From: Prochlorococcus sp. AG-409-J19
GTDB lineage: Bacteria > Cyanobacteriota > Cyanobacteriia > PCC-6307 > Cyanobiaceae
DNA: 49,297 nt
Assembly: GCA_003215635.1 (NCBI GenBank)
Contig: QCKC01000010.1
Coordinates: forward strand, 1-49,297
Reading direction: 5' to 3'
Shown: in pieces, positions 28,228-36,617 of the stretch
How positions within the stretch are numbered: position 1 is the first letter of the stretch
How the letters are laid out: each line of letters begins with the position of its first letter
The notes under the pieces: model-generated
What the model was told of the DNA's origin: nothing
What the model saw: the letters and a program-made list of their open reading frames with translations, nothing else
Database searches by the model: none
Translations under genes and position numbers: made by a program

Positions 28228-28318
28228 TTATAAAGACTAGATAAAACGCGGCTACAAGAATAGAAATAAAAGCAGTAATAAATGGTACTACTCTTTTCTG
28301 GAAAGGTAATTTGGGCAT
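28112..28318 (-). CDS. Possible small membrane protein overlapping the GTPase 3' end
   Basis: A 68-codon frame begins with ATG at 28316-28318, ten bases after the decarboxylase stop. The N-terminus is a basic residue cluster then a membrane helix (VVPFITAFISILVAAFYLVF), followed by a proline-rich loop (SRGPLLPPSSE). The rest overlaps the GTPase gene antisense. Membrane-helix logic, tight spacing behind the upstream gene, and the location of the hydrophobic part outside the overlap argue for a real gene; the long antisense overlap argues against. I recognise no family. Confidence 0.45.
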   Translation of the reverse strand: MPKLPFQKRVVPFITAFISILVAAFYLVFITILDSRGPLLPPSSELVSEVVRGSFPFGEVQPLFLLLI

Positions 28319-28328
28319 CAGTTTAGAA

Positions 28329-29729
28329 TCACACAGATCTATTTATAATATCTGCTAAATTCTTCAAATGTATTTCTTTTGTATGAGGGTTCCCAAAAAC
28401 AGCTTTTAAAAAATGACGATCATGATGCAAAGGTCTCGATAGCATAAAATCATGCTCTAGCAATTTTTTCCTAGTAATTAAAGACCACTCTGATGATGAA
28501 ACTTTATCCATATCCTTTGGTGTAAACGCAACCAAATGTAAAGGGCCACTTTCAATCAAAAAATTTGATTGATCTAATTGATCTTTAAAATATCTAGCTC
28601 TAGCTAATGCACTATCAAGAACCAAGCGAATACCATTTTCACCTAATTGTCTTAATCCCAGCCAAAGCTTCAAAGTCTCTGCTGACCTAGTTCCCTGAAT
28701 ACCCATTTCACCTCCATGGGCATCCCCCCAAGGTGGATCTATATAAGGCAACCCAGTAGAAAAAGCAGTTAAAAGGTGAGAGGAATCATCCACTAACAAC
28801 AAGGAAGAGGCTTTAGGAATACCTAGTAATTTTTGGGGATTTAATGTAATTGAATCGGCACGTTCTATACCCTTTACTAATGAATTTGTAGAGTCTGGCA
28901 ATGCAAATACCCCTCCAATCGCTCCATCTACATGCATCCATAAGTTATTTATCGCGCAAAACTCGCCAATAGATTGCAGGGGATCTACAGCTCCTCTAAC
29001 AGTAGTTCCTGCCGTAGCAACCACTGCCAAGCATTTACGACCTTCAGAAACAAGCTCAAGGAATCTACGCTCTAAATCACTTATTGATATCTGTCCCTGA
29101 CTATTTGTAGGAACAAGCTGTAAGGAATCTGAATGCATACCCATCACTCTCATTGCCTTTGCCAAGGAAACATGAGATTCATTGCTTGCGAGGACAAATG
29201 CTGATGGGTCAGTTTGAAGATTTGATTGATGACGAGCAACCACCAAGGCCATCAAGTTGCTAAGGCTTCCTCCACTAGCTGCGACTCCACCAGAAAGTGA
29301 TGACAACCCCAGACGCTTAGCGAACCATTTGCAGAGTTCTCTTTCCAATTTTGAAAGGCTAGGTGAAAGCTCTTCCGCTAATAGATTGTTATTTAGTCCC
29401 GCACAAATCAACTCGGCAACAATTGAAGAAGTTAGTGGTGGTGGATCTAGATGGGCCAATGCACCAGGATTTGAAGGCTGATAGGAACCATCCATAATCA
29501 AACCAATATCGGCTAGGAGTTCTTCAGAACTCAAGCCGTTTTCTAATGGTGGGACCTCTGGCAACAAAGTTTCCTTTGGTAAAGGACCTCTTTGCGTGGC
29601 ACAAGACAACCACTTACAAAGCTTGGATGTTGCTTTTTCTAGAATCTCTTGCAAATCCTGATCAAAATCATCTGGAGATGCAAAAGGTGCCAAACGTGAT
29701 GGGGTCTTTATTTGAGGGGTACCGGCCAA
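28329..29729 (-). CDS. Group II PLP-dependent decarboxylase
   Basis: A 466-aa fold-type I enzyme of the glutamate/tyrosine/diaminobutyrate decarboxylase group. H186 (NESHVSL) should stack on PLP, D268 (HVDGAIGG) should contact the pyridine nitrogen, and K300 in SITLNPQKLLG should bind PLP. The usual motif at the lysine is D-x-HK; here it reads NPQK, with Gln in place of His. GVAASGGSLSNLMALVVARH marks the phosphate-binding region. Start: TTG at 29727-29729 gives full length. The substrate is uncertain: an aromatic or diamino acid is possible. Confidence 0.85.
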   Translation of the reverse strand: MAGTPQIKTPSRLAPFASPDDFDQDLQEILEKATSKLCKWLSCATQRGPLPKETLLPEVPPLENGLSSEELLADIGLIMDGSYQPSNPGALAHLDPPPLTSSIVAELICAGLNNNLLAEELSPSLSKLERELCKWFAKRLGLSSLSGGVAASGGSLSNLMALVVARHQSNLQTDPSAFVLASNESHVSLAKAMRVMGMHSDSLQLVPTNSQGQISISDLERRFLELVSEGRKCLAVVATAGTTVRGAVDPLQSIGEFCAINNLWMHVDGAIGGVFALPDSTNSLVKGIERADSITLNPQKLLGIPKASSLLLVDDSSHLLTAFSTGLPYIDPPWGDAHGGEMGIQGTRSAETLKLWLGLRQLGENGIRLVLDSALARARYFKDQLDQSNFLIESGPLHLVAFTPKDMDKVSSSEWSLITRKKLLEHDFMLSRPLHHDRHFLKAVFGNPHTKEIHLKNLADIINRSV

Positions 29730-29836
29730 AGACGATTAAAAGCAAGCTTTATTGTCCATACTGATGGCATTCTTCGATAAATGGAATCAACCTGAGGAAA
29801 GCCTTGCATAAACCTATTGATTTGAACGATATAGAC

Positions 29837-30322
29837 ATGAAATTTTGGATGGCTCAATTGATACAAAGAGCCAGTCAAGTTGGGCATACAGGAGAAGTGC
29901 CAGTTGCTGCCGTAATTTTGGATTACAAGGGAAGATGTATCGGTCATGGAAGAAATCAGAGAACAAACGCTCGAAATCCTTTGGGCCATGCTGAGTTAAT
30001 AGCACTTAGGCAAGCATCATGGATAAATAGAGATTGGAGATTCAATGACTGCACATTATTAGTAACTCTAGAGCCATGTCCTATGTGCGCTGGGGCTCTT
30101 GTCCAAGCCCGAATGGGGCAGGTAATCTATGGAGCTTCTGACAGCAAGAGAGGAGGTCTAGGGGGAACAATAAATCTTGCTAACCATGAGAGTTCTCACC
30201 ATAAAATGAAAATAATAGGAGGTGTTCTTGAAAAAGAAGCACAAATTCAATTAAAGGAATGGTTCAGAAGTCTTAGGAATCAGTCCCTCGAAAACGGGGC
30301 AATTCAGTTTCAAAAAGATTAA
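29837..30322 (+). CDS. tadA: tRNA(Arg) adenosine-34 deaminase TadA
   Basis: A zinc-dependent deaminase that makes inosine at the wobble position of tRNA-Arg(ACG). Numbered from the ATG at 29837 (161 aa), the active site is H51-A52-E53 in NPLGHAELIAL and C81/C84 in LEPCPMCAGAL; GEVPVAAVIL is at 19-28. The frame also allows a TTG start at 29804 (172 aa). The last 50 bases overlap the convergent aminotransferase gene. Confidence 0.92.
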   Translation: MKFWMAQLIQRASQVGHTGEVPVAAVILDYKGRCIGHGRNQRTNARNPLGHAELIALRQASWINRDWRFNDCTLLVTLEPCPMCAGALVQARMGQVIYGASDSKRGGLGGTINLANHESSHHKMKIIGGVLEKEAQIQLKEWFRSLRNQSLENGAIQFQKD

Positions 30323-31454
30323 GAACCTTATTAACATTTTCAGAAGTTGAGTTGTATCCCATAAGACCTATTCTCCATACTTTGCCAGCAAGGTCGCCTA
30401 ATCCACCTCCTATTTCAATTCCATGACTATTTAACAAATGAAGAGCAAAAGCTTTACCGTCAACGCCTTTAGGAATACGCAAAGTGGTTAATGTAGGCAA
30501 GCGCAATTCTTCAGGCACATGAAGCTCGAGGCCTAGACTTTCGAATCCAGACCATAACTTCTCGGCATTAATCTTATGCCGTTCCCAAGAATTTTCCAAA
30601 CCTTCTTGGGCCAACAAACGCAAAGCCTCTCTAATCCCAAAATTCATATTAACTGGAGCTGTATGGTGATAAACACGATCGCTGCCCCAATATTTATTTA
30701 GTAGTGAAACATCTAAATACCAATTAGGGACTTTTCCCTTTCTTTGGGACAACTTACTTTCCGCTCTCGGCCCCATTGTAAAAGGACCTAATCCAGGAGG
30801 ACAGCTTAATCCTTTTTGGCTGCAACTGTAAGCGAGATCCACCCGCCATTCATCTATAAAAAGCGGGACTCCTCCTAAAGAGGTAACTGTGTCAAGAAGG
30901 AGAAGACAATTGTGTTTTCGACAAAGATCTCCAATGCCATGCATTGGTTGGCAAACCCCTGTAGAGGTTTCTGCATGCACGATTGCCAGAATTGATGGCT
31001 TGACGGAAATCAAAGCAGCTTCCAACTCTTCTAGAGAGAAGGCTTCTCCCCATGATTTTTCAATAGTTTTTACATTGGCTCCATACCTATCGGCCATATC
31101 TTTTAGACGATTACCGAAATACCCCTTAACTGCAACTAAAACCGTCTCTCCAGGTTCAACACAATTAGCAATTGTTGCCTCCATTGCTGCACTTCCGGTA
31201 CCACTCATCGGGAGAGTCAAGCGGTTATCTGTTTGCCAGGCGTAACGAAGCAGCTCCTGGACTTCGGCCATTAAATCCACATACAGAGGATCCAGGTGAC
31301 CTATAGGGGGTCTTGAAAGAGCATTCAGGACAGTTGGATGAGCATTCGAAGGTCCTGGACCGAGCAAAAGTCTTTCAGGAGTAGCTATTGGGCCAAAATC
31401 CTTTTTGTGACGCTGGTTAACTGCGGGAAGGGTTTGCGTTGTCGGCAAGGACAT
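30273..31454 (-). CDS. Class V aminotransferase, alanine/serine-glyoxylate type
   Basis: A 393-aa fold-type I aminotransferase. LLLGPGPSNAHPTVLNAL at 29-46, SGTGSAAMEA at 84-93, D188 (LLDTVTSLGG) and the PLP lysine K214 in SCSQKGLSCPPGLG are the diagnostic parts. The family transfers amino groups from alanine or serine to glyoxylate and is part of photorespiratory glycolate recycling; close homologues were once misannotated as a soluble hydrogenase subunit. It is convergent with tadA (50-bp overlap) and divergent from glnA. Confidence 0.9.
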   Translation of the reverse strand: MSLPTTQTLPAVNQRHKKDFGPIATPERLLLGPGPSNAHPTVLNALSRPPIGHLDPLYVDLMAEVQELLRYAWQTDNRLTLPMSGTGSAAMEATIANCVEPGETVLVAVKGYFGNRLKDMADRYGANVKTIEKSWGEAFSLEELEAALISVKPSILAIVHAETSTGVCQPMHGIGDLCRKHNCLLLLDTVTSLGGVPLFIDEWRVDLAYSCSQKGLSCPPGLGPFTMGPRAESKLSQRKGKVPNWYLDVSLLNKYWGSDRVYHHTAPVNMNFGIREALRLLAQEGLENSWERHKINAEKLWSGFESLGLELHVPEELRLPTLTTLRIPKGVDGKAFALHLLNSHGIEIGGGLGDLAGKVWRIGLMGYNSTSENVNKVLNLFETELPRFRGTDS

Positions 31455-31623
31455 CTTCTAGCTGATTAAATATGAGCCTAAACAGCAATGCTTTCGCTCT
31501 GAGAGAATGATTGAAAGATTGCAATGGCTGATAACAAGGTTCATAGCCGCAGAAAGTCAAACATAGAGATGTTCTAACCATTTAGTCAGAAGAAGCTGAC
31601 AGAGGAAAGACACTATTAAGAAA

Positions 31624-31665
31624 GTACCCGTTGATACAAAACTAGAAGCGCAGGCTCACTACGGT
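31624..31665 (+). promoter_or_regulatory. NtcA-activated promoter of glnA
   Basis: GTACCCGTTGATAC (31624-31637) is an exact GTA-N8-TAC NtcA site. Exactly 22 bases later is TACGGT (31660-31665), matching the TA-N3-T -10 element, so the whole fits the canonical class II form GTA-N8-TAC-N22-TA-N3-T. Transcription would begin near 31672, leaving a leader of about 23 bases before the glnA ATG. This implies 2-oxoglutarate-dependent activation under nitrogen limitation. Confidence 0.9.
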
Positions 31666-31694
31666 CTCTCTAAACGTATAAGGACAACAACCCT

Positions 31695-33116
31695 ATGGGC
31701 AAATCTCCCCAGGAAGTGCTTCGTCAGATCAAAGATGAAGGTATCGAGCTGATTGACCTTAAGTTCACTGACCTTCATGGGAAATGGCAGCACCTAACTG
31801 TTACCTCTGACATGATCGAAGAGGATTCATTCGAGAGTGGACTAGCTTTTGACGGATCATCTATCAGAGGATGGAAAGCAATAAATGAATCAGATATGTC
31901 TATGGTTCCTGATTCAAATACTGCTTGGATAGATCCCTTCTATAGGCATAAGACACTTAGCTTGATTTGCTCAATTCAAGAGCCTCGAAATGGTGAACCC
32001 TATGAAAGATGCCCAAGAGCTCTGGCCCAAAAAGCCCTTAAGTATCTTGAAAGCACCGGACTAGCTGATACAGCTTTCTTCGGACCTGAGCCTGAGTTTT
32101 TCCTTTTCGACGACGTTCGTTATAACTCTGGTGAAGGTGGCTCTTTTTACAATGTCGATACAATAGAAGCTCCTTGGAACACCGGTAGAGTCGAAGAGGG
32201 AGGAAACCTCGCTTATAAAATCCAACTAAAAGAAGGATACTTTCCAGTATCTCCAAACGATACTGCGCAAGATATCCGATCAGAGATGTTGCTCTTAATG
32301 GGTGAGTTAGGAATACCTATTGAAAAACATCATCATGAAGTTGCTGGTGCTGGGCAACATGAATTAGGAATGAAGTTTGCTGAATTAATTCAAGCAGCTG
32401 ATAACGTAATGACTTACAAATATGTAGTTAGAAACGTAGCGAAGAAGTACGGCAAAACAGCAACATTTATGCCTAAGCCAGTATTTAATGACAATGGCAC
32501 AGGAATGCATGTTCACCAAAGTCTATGGAAAGGAGGACAGCCTTTATTTTATGGGGAACAAAGTTACGCAAACCTGTCACAAACAGCTCGCTGGTATATA
32601 GGTGGAATACTCAAACATGCTCCATCTTTTCTTGCTTTTACAAATCCAACAACTAATAGTTATAAAAGACTTGTGCCAGGATTTGAGGCACCAGTAAATT
32701 TAGTTTATTCACAAGGTAATCGTTCTGCAGCTGTTCGCATCCCACTTACAGGTCCTAGCCCTAAAGCGAAAAGACTAGAGTTCAGGTCTGGAGATGCCTT
32801 GGCAAATCCTTACCTTGCTTTTAGCGCAATGATGATGGCAGGGATAGATGGAATTAAGAATCAAATTGATCCTGGCAAGGGTGTAGATGTTGATTTGTTT
32901 GAGCTTCCAGCAGAACAACTTGCCAACATAGATACTGTCCCATCCTCTCTTAATGATGCACTAGATGCCCTTAGCAATGACAATAACTATTTAAAAGAAG
33001 GTGACGTGTTTAGCCAAGATTTTATAAACAATTGGATAGATATTAAATACGAAGAAGTCCAACAACTAAGACAAAGGCCTCATCCACACGAATTTGAGAT
33101 GTACTACGACGCCTAA
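31695..33116 (+). CDS. glnA: Glutamine synthetase type I
   Basis: A 473-aa GSI dodecamer subunit that makes glutamine from glutamate, ammonium and ATP. LTDLHG-like [53 protein letters not shown] and [19 protein letters not shown] are all present in order, and the C-terminus [13 protein letters not shown] is normal. The family's metal- and ammonium-site residues appear intact. It is monocistronic in appearance: an NtcA promoter upstream and a long hairpin downstream. Confidence 0.98.
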   Translation: MGKSPQEVLRQIKDEGIELIDLKFTDLHGKWQHLTVTSDMIEEDSFESGLAFDGSSIRGWKAINESDMSMVPDSNTAWIDPFYRHKTLSLICSIQEPRNGEPYERCPRALAQKALKYLESTGLADTAFFGPEPEFFLFDDVRYNSGEGGSFYNVDTIEAPWNTGRVEEGGNLAYKIQLKEGYFPVSPNDTAQDIRSEMLLLMGELGIPIEKHHHEVAGAGQHELGMKFAELIQAADNVMTYKYVVRNVAKKYGKTATFMPKPVFNDNGTGMHVHQSLWKGGQPLFYGEQSYANLSQTARWYIGGILKHAPSFLAFTNPTTNSYKRLVPGFEAPVNLVYSQGNRSAAVRIPLTGPSPKAKRLEFRSGDALANPYLAFSAMMMAGIDGIKNQIDPGKGVDVDLFELPAEQLANIDTVPSSLNDALDALSNDNNYLKEGDVFSQDFINNWIDIKYEEVQQLRQRPHPHEFEMYYDA

Positions 33117-33141
33117 GGAGATTCTTAAATACCTATCCATA

Positions 33142-33185
33142 AAGCACTAATCTTTATAAGTTCCATCAGAACTTGATTAGTGCTT
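33142..33185 (+). terminator. Long hairpin downstream of glnA
   Basis: AAGCACTAATC (33142-33152) pairs perfectly with GATTAGTGCTT (33175-33185), and inside it AAGTTC (33158-33163) pairs with GAACTT (33169-33174) around a CATCA loop. Together they make a 17-bp helix with a five-base bulge (TTTAT) on one side. It starts 25 bases after the glnA stop. No U-run follows directly, so it could be a 3' stabiliser or processing element, or a Rho-independent-like stop. The right arm contains the GTG start of the next small ORF. Confidence 0.6.
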
Positions 33186-33479
33186 CTCAAAGACTTAATA
33201 TCATTATTTTTTGCGATCTCATTCGTAATCGCAAGAAGCAATGTCTCTCTTGGACAAGAAAGGCTTGATCCAGATACTCTCAAACTAATAAACAACAATA
33301 TAGAACTAGTTAATTCACTCATCAAAGAAAGACAAACAATGCAAGCATGCCTAATAGCAAAAGCAACATCACACTTAATAGCCGATAACCTAATTAATCT
33401 GAAAGAGAGAGAGCCGAGCTACAATTGGACAGAAATCAGAAATGTTCTATTGGAAATCCCTCTAATACATTGCCAGTAA
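33180..33479 (+). CDS. Small putative exported protein
   Basis: A 99-aa frame from GTG at 33180. The N-terminus is signal-peptide-like (one lysine, then LISLFFAISFVIARSNVSLG), followed by helical segments (LDPDTLKLINNNIELVNSLI and AKATSHLIADNLINLKERE). It has two cysteines, one mid-protein and one near the C-terminus. No named family is recognised. The GTG lies inside the right arm of the glnA hairpin and there is no clear Shine-Dalgarno, so expression from a read-through transcript would be hindered. Either a real gene of unknown function or chance. Confidence 0.5.
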   Translation: MLLKDLISLFFAISFVIARSNVSLGQERLDPDTLKLINNNIELVNSLIKERQTMQACLIAKATSHLIADNLINLKEREPSYNWTEIRNVLLEIPLIHCQ

Positions 33480-33546
33480 ACATTCCGTTACTAATCTGAC
33501 AACATGGGTTAACTTTCAGATGAATTGAAAATATCACAGAAGTTTT

Positions 33547-34620
33547 ATGCCGGCTCCAAACATCGCCCAAATTGCCTACCAAACCATCCAGCAAGGCAAA
33601 ACCCTTGCCGGACTTGCGCATAAAGGGGTTACTACCAAGCTGATGGAATTAATGGTGCCTGCAGCAATGCCCAATATTCAACCAGTCTCGAAAGAGGTTC
33701 TAAACGAATTAAGAAACTCAATATCCGCACTAGAGAAAAGAGACTGGCTTGAAGCGGAACAGGGCGTTTATCCAAAATCACAACTATTTAATTCACCTTG
33801 GCTAGAATGGGCTAGCAGATATCCATTGATTTGGTTAGATCTTCCCTCTACTTGGGGAAGAAGAATATCAAAAAGGACTAGAGACATACCTAAAAATATT
33901 GATAAAAAAAACTATCCTGATTATTATTTACAAAATTTTCACCATCAAACAGATGGCTACTTAAGTGACCATTCTGCAGAGCTTTACGACTTACAAGTAG
34001 AAATTCTCTTTAACGGTACAGCAGATTCAATGAGGAGAAGAGTAATAGCTCCTCTTCAAAGAGGACTTAAACGGTTCAATAAAAGAAGTACTGGGAGCCT
34101 TAGAGTTCTGGATATTGCAACTGGAACTGGAAACACAATTAAGCAAATAAAAAGTGCAATTCCTGATATAGAATTAATAGGTTTAGATCTATCTGAGGCC
34201 TATTTGCGAGAAGCAAACAGATCACTTAATAATAACAATAAGCTTTTGGTCCAGTTAATAAAAGGCAATGCTGAAAAGCTTCCATTTGCAGATGGAAGCA
34301 TACAAGGAGTCACTTGTGTATACCTATTTCATGAATTGCCTCAAAAAGCGAGACAAAATGTTCTTAAAGAATGCTGGAGAGTAATTGAGGAAGGAGGCAT
34401 ACTGATTTTAGCCGATTCAATTCAATTATCAGATTCACCAAAATTCAAACCTGTACTTGAAAATTTTCAAAAAGTTTTTCATGAGCCCTATTACCGAGAT
34501 TATCTAAATGATGATATAGAAAAAAGACTTAAAGATGCAGGATTCCAAGCTATAACCGCCGAATCACATTTCATGACTAGAGTTTGGAAGGCAACAAAGC
34601 CTATTGCAAAAAGCTCTTAA
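33547..34620 (+). CDS. SAM-dependent methyltransferase
   Basis: A 357-aa protein. The C-terminal half is a class I methyltransferase: motif I LDIATGTGN (188-196), the acidic end of beta-2 at IELIGLDLSEAYL, KLPFADGSIQGVTCVYLFHE (motif post-I to II) and ILADSIQ. The first 150 residues form a family-specific helical domain with YPLIWLDLPSTWGRR. This layout resembles UbiE-like methyltransferases of cyanobacteria and plastids acting on lipids or quinones; the substrate is unknown. The ATG at 33547 is the first in frame. Confidence 0.85.
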   Translation: MPAPNIAQIAYQTIQQGKTLAGLAHKGVTTKLMELMVPAAMPNIQPVSKEVLNELRNSISALEKRDWLEAEQGVYPKSQLFNSPWLEWASRYPLIWLDLPSTWGRRISKRTRDIPKNIDKKNYPDYYLQNFHHQTDGYLSDHSAELYDLQVEILFNGTADSMRRRVIAPLQRGLKRFNKRSTGSLRVLDIATGTGNTIKQIKSAIPDIELIGLDLSEAYLREANRSLNNNNKLLVQLIKGNAEKLPFADGSIQGVTCVYLFHELPQKARQNVLKECWRVIEEGGILILADSIQLSDSPKFKPVLENFQKVFHEPYYRDYLNDDIEKRLKDAGFQAITAESHFMTRVWKATKPIAKSS

Positions 34621-34705
34621 ATGGATTTCCTCACACAATAATTCTATAAATAAGAACTAGCACATAAGCTAAGACTATTGATTTTCATCATCCCTTAAGG
34701 GACAA

Positions 34706-34999
34706 ATGAGCAATCCATTTTTTATACCTTGGTTAATGGGCTGGAGATTTCAAATCGTCCTAACAAAAGGAGGTGCAATTATCGAAGCCTATGGGTTTGG
34801 TATATGTCTTCAGACATCTCTAAAAAATGGAGAAAGTCCAAACTCTGCAGCCGATCGTTTAGTCTTCAATGAAGACATGCGTAGAAAATCACTTCATAAT
34901 GCCTGGATATCAAACAGACAAAAGCAGGGTTACATAGTCCAAAACTCAAATGCATTTAAAAAGGTCTTTACTTCAAAAAGCCATCTTTCCTTGCATTAA
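34706..34999 (+). CDS. Small hypothetical protein
   Basis: A 97-aa frame with ATG at 34706. The N-terminal stretch NPFFIPWLMGWRFQIVLTKG is hydrophobic and aromatic-rich, followed by a soluble part (LQTSLKNGESPNSAADRLVF, then basic residues). I recognise no family. It has its own 85-bp upstream gap, same strand as the methyltransferase. The start is preceded by CTTAAGGGACAA, giving a plausible Shine-Dalgarno (AAGGGA). Confidence 0.6.
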   Translation: MSNPFFIPWLMGWRFQIVLTKGGAIIEAYGFGICLQTSLKNGESPNSAADRLVFNEDMRRKSLHNAWISNRQKQGYIVQNSNAFKKVFTSKSHLSLH

Positions 35000-35080
35000 A
35001 AAATTAGTGAAATATATTCTATACAATGTTTAAAATCTTTGTTTTCATGAGAGAATCCAAGAATAAATAATATACTCCAA

Positions 35081-35335
35081 ATGAAAAATAGGAATAAAGG
35101 GTGGTCAGATAAAAGCAAAGATTTAGCGTCTGCTCTGCATAAAGAACTTCAATTGACCCACTCAAATTGGCATTTACTTCGAAGTAATTCAAAGCGGAGA
35201 GCTGCGGAACAGTTATCCGCAGCTCTTTGTCAGCTATTACAAGATGGAGAGATCTCAGAGATTGAAGAACTTCTAATTCAAAGTTCTCGCTGGCTAAGAG
35301 GGGAAATTAAGGATCCTGGCTGTTCAAATCATTAA
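35081..35335 (+). CDS. Small conserved-looking hypothetical protein
   Basis: An 84-aa soluble helical protein: ASALHKELQLTHSNWHLLRS, RRAAEQLSAALCQLLQDGEI and EELLIQSSRWLRGEIKDPGC in order. The regular heptad-like pattern and the DPGC tail suggest a conserved cyanobacterial family, but I cannot name its function. Its 3' end overlaps the convergent anti-sigma-type gene by 12 bases. Confidence 0.65.
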   Translation: MKNRNKGWSDKSKDLASALHKELQLTHSNWHLLRSNSKRRAAEQLSAALCQLLQDGEISEIEELLIQSSRWLRGEIKDPGCSNH

Positions 35336-35791
35336 TCTATTAACTCTTCGAGTAGCCAACTGAATTCGATTACCTCTGTTGCTCCATCTAACATCATCAA
35401 AAGAATGGTGAATAAGAAATAATCCTCTACCACTATTAGAGTCTAGTTTGAGTGGAAGCACACCCAATCTCTGTTTATAAGGGGTACCTGTACCCTCATC
35501 CTGAATTTGCCATATCCACCAATTCGGAGTCATTACAAACCTCACTCTAATTAATTTGTCGGGATCTTCTTTATTTCCATGTCGAGCAGCATTTACAAGA
35601 GCTTCATGCAATCCTAATTTTATTTTTTGAACTGTCTCCGAACATGTCACTTGATCCAAAAGCAGCTCCAATGATTTTGAAAGGTTAAGAGTAGAGGGGA
35701 CTAAAAACTCAAGCCATTGAAAAGGTTGTGGTTTATTCCAGAGGAATCCTCTCGCCAGAGATCTAAGAAATTTATCTGTAATTAGAGACAT
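35324..35791 (-). CDS. Anti-sigma-factor-type serine kinase (HATPase, RsbW-like)
   Basis: A 155-aa GHKL ATPase domain. The N box is GLHEALVNAARHGN, the G1 box is QDEGTGTPYK and the G2 box is GRGLFLIHHSFDDV, typical of the RsbW/SpoIIAB class. Such proteins phosphorylate an anti-anti-sigma protein or bind a sigma factor; no partner gene is adjacent. The ATG at 35789-35791 is the first plausible start. Confidence 0.85.
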   Translation of the reverse strand: MSLITDKFLRSLARGFLWNKPQPFQWLEFLVPSTLNLSKSLELLLDQVTCSETVQKIKLGLHEALVNAARHGNKEDPDKLIRVRFVMTPNWWIWQIQDEGTGTPYKQRLGVLPLKLDSNSGRGLFLIHHSFDDVRWSNRGNRIQLATRRVNRLMI

Positions 35792-35860
35792 ATAACAATC
35801 TTACCTTTCTGAACATAACTGCATATGCGCAAAACCTTAGAAAGAACTCTTATGTACAAA

Positions 35861-36577
35861 CTAAACGCGTGAAGACAAAGAAGGATGATTAAGAAGCGCA
35901 TCCATCAAACGAACACCTCTCAATTGGTTAATCAAAGGCATATGACCTTCAGGAGCTTGAATAGACCAGTCAAAGGCAGAAGGGTACCTTGTCCATATTC
36001 CCTCCTTTTTCCATCCTATTCTCGGCCACAGTCGGTCGTAGCGACCACTCAGAGCTTTTAGAAGACGGGCTTGAACAGAGAATCCGAATCTGCCTTGGGA
36101 ATAAGCGATCCAAAGTCTGTCAATCGTCAAAAGATCTATGCCTGAGATCGCCTCAACTTCACTGAAATAAACATATCCTCTCGTTTGTGCTGCTGCCCCT
36201 GCGAGTTCCCTTAAAACAGCACTAGTAAAGCGATCCGCCTCTTCGTACCGTTCCTCCAGCAAATTCTTCTGCAAAGGCAAAAAATCAATTCCATTCCCAG
36301 AGGGAGCGTTAAACCAGCAGCCATCATTATCCGAACACAACTTTTTCAATTCATCTGGAACATGCCTATTAAGAACTTGAAGGATCCAACCAATACCCCA
36401 ATCATCTCCATCCTTATCAAAAGGGGAAAAGAGCGATTGTCCTAGGGCTGCAAGCTCATTAGCTTTTGATTCCACAGAAGCTATTAAACCTCGCTTTTGG
36501 CGGGGTTTAGCGCTAGAAAAACGTTCCAGCAATTCCTCTGCGGTGAGGTTGTTAGAAGGTGATTGATTAGAGAGCAT
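35861..36577 (-). CDS. GUN4-domain protein
   Basis: The C-terminal half carries the GUN4 signature: EADRFTSAVLRELAGAAAQT, then GIDLLTIDRLWIAYSQGRFG and FSVQARLLKAL. GUN4 binds Mg-protoporphyrin IX and stimulates magnesium chelatase in chlorophyll synthesis. The first 90 residues form a helical domain as in Synechocystis Gun4. I chose ATG at 36575-36577 (238 aa); a TTG nine bases upstream is possible. This ATG and the earliest ATG of the divergent mnmH frame share the palindrome CATG. Whether this is the only GUN4 protein of the genome cannot be seen here. Confidence 0.88.
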   Translation of the reverse strand: MLSNQSPSNNLTAEELLERFSSAKPRQKRGLIASVESKANELAALGQSLFSPFDKDGDDWGIGWILQVLNRHVPDELKKLCSDNDGCWFNAPSGNGIDFLPLQKNLLEERYEEADRFTSAVLRELAGAAAQTRGYVYFSEVEAISGIDLLTIDRLWIAYSQGRFGFSVQARLLKALSGRYDRLWPRIGWKKEGIWTRYPSAFDWSIQAPEGHMPLINQLRGVRLMDALLNHPSLSSRV

Positions 36578-36617
36578 GATTAACAACCGAACACAAAAAG
36601 CTCGGCGTTATCCCACT

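Noticed and set aside
31507..31566. 19-codon ORF in the glnA upstream region
   Set aside because: It lies upstream of the predicted NtcA promoter, is very short, and has no convincing ribosome site.
35483..35496. Inverted repeat GGGTACCTGTACCC resembling a LexA box
   Set aside because: The half-sites are two bases too close for the LexA consensus and it is inside the anti-sigma-type coding sequence.
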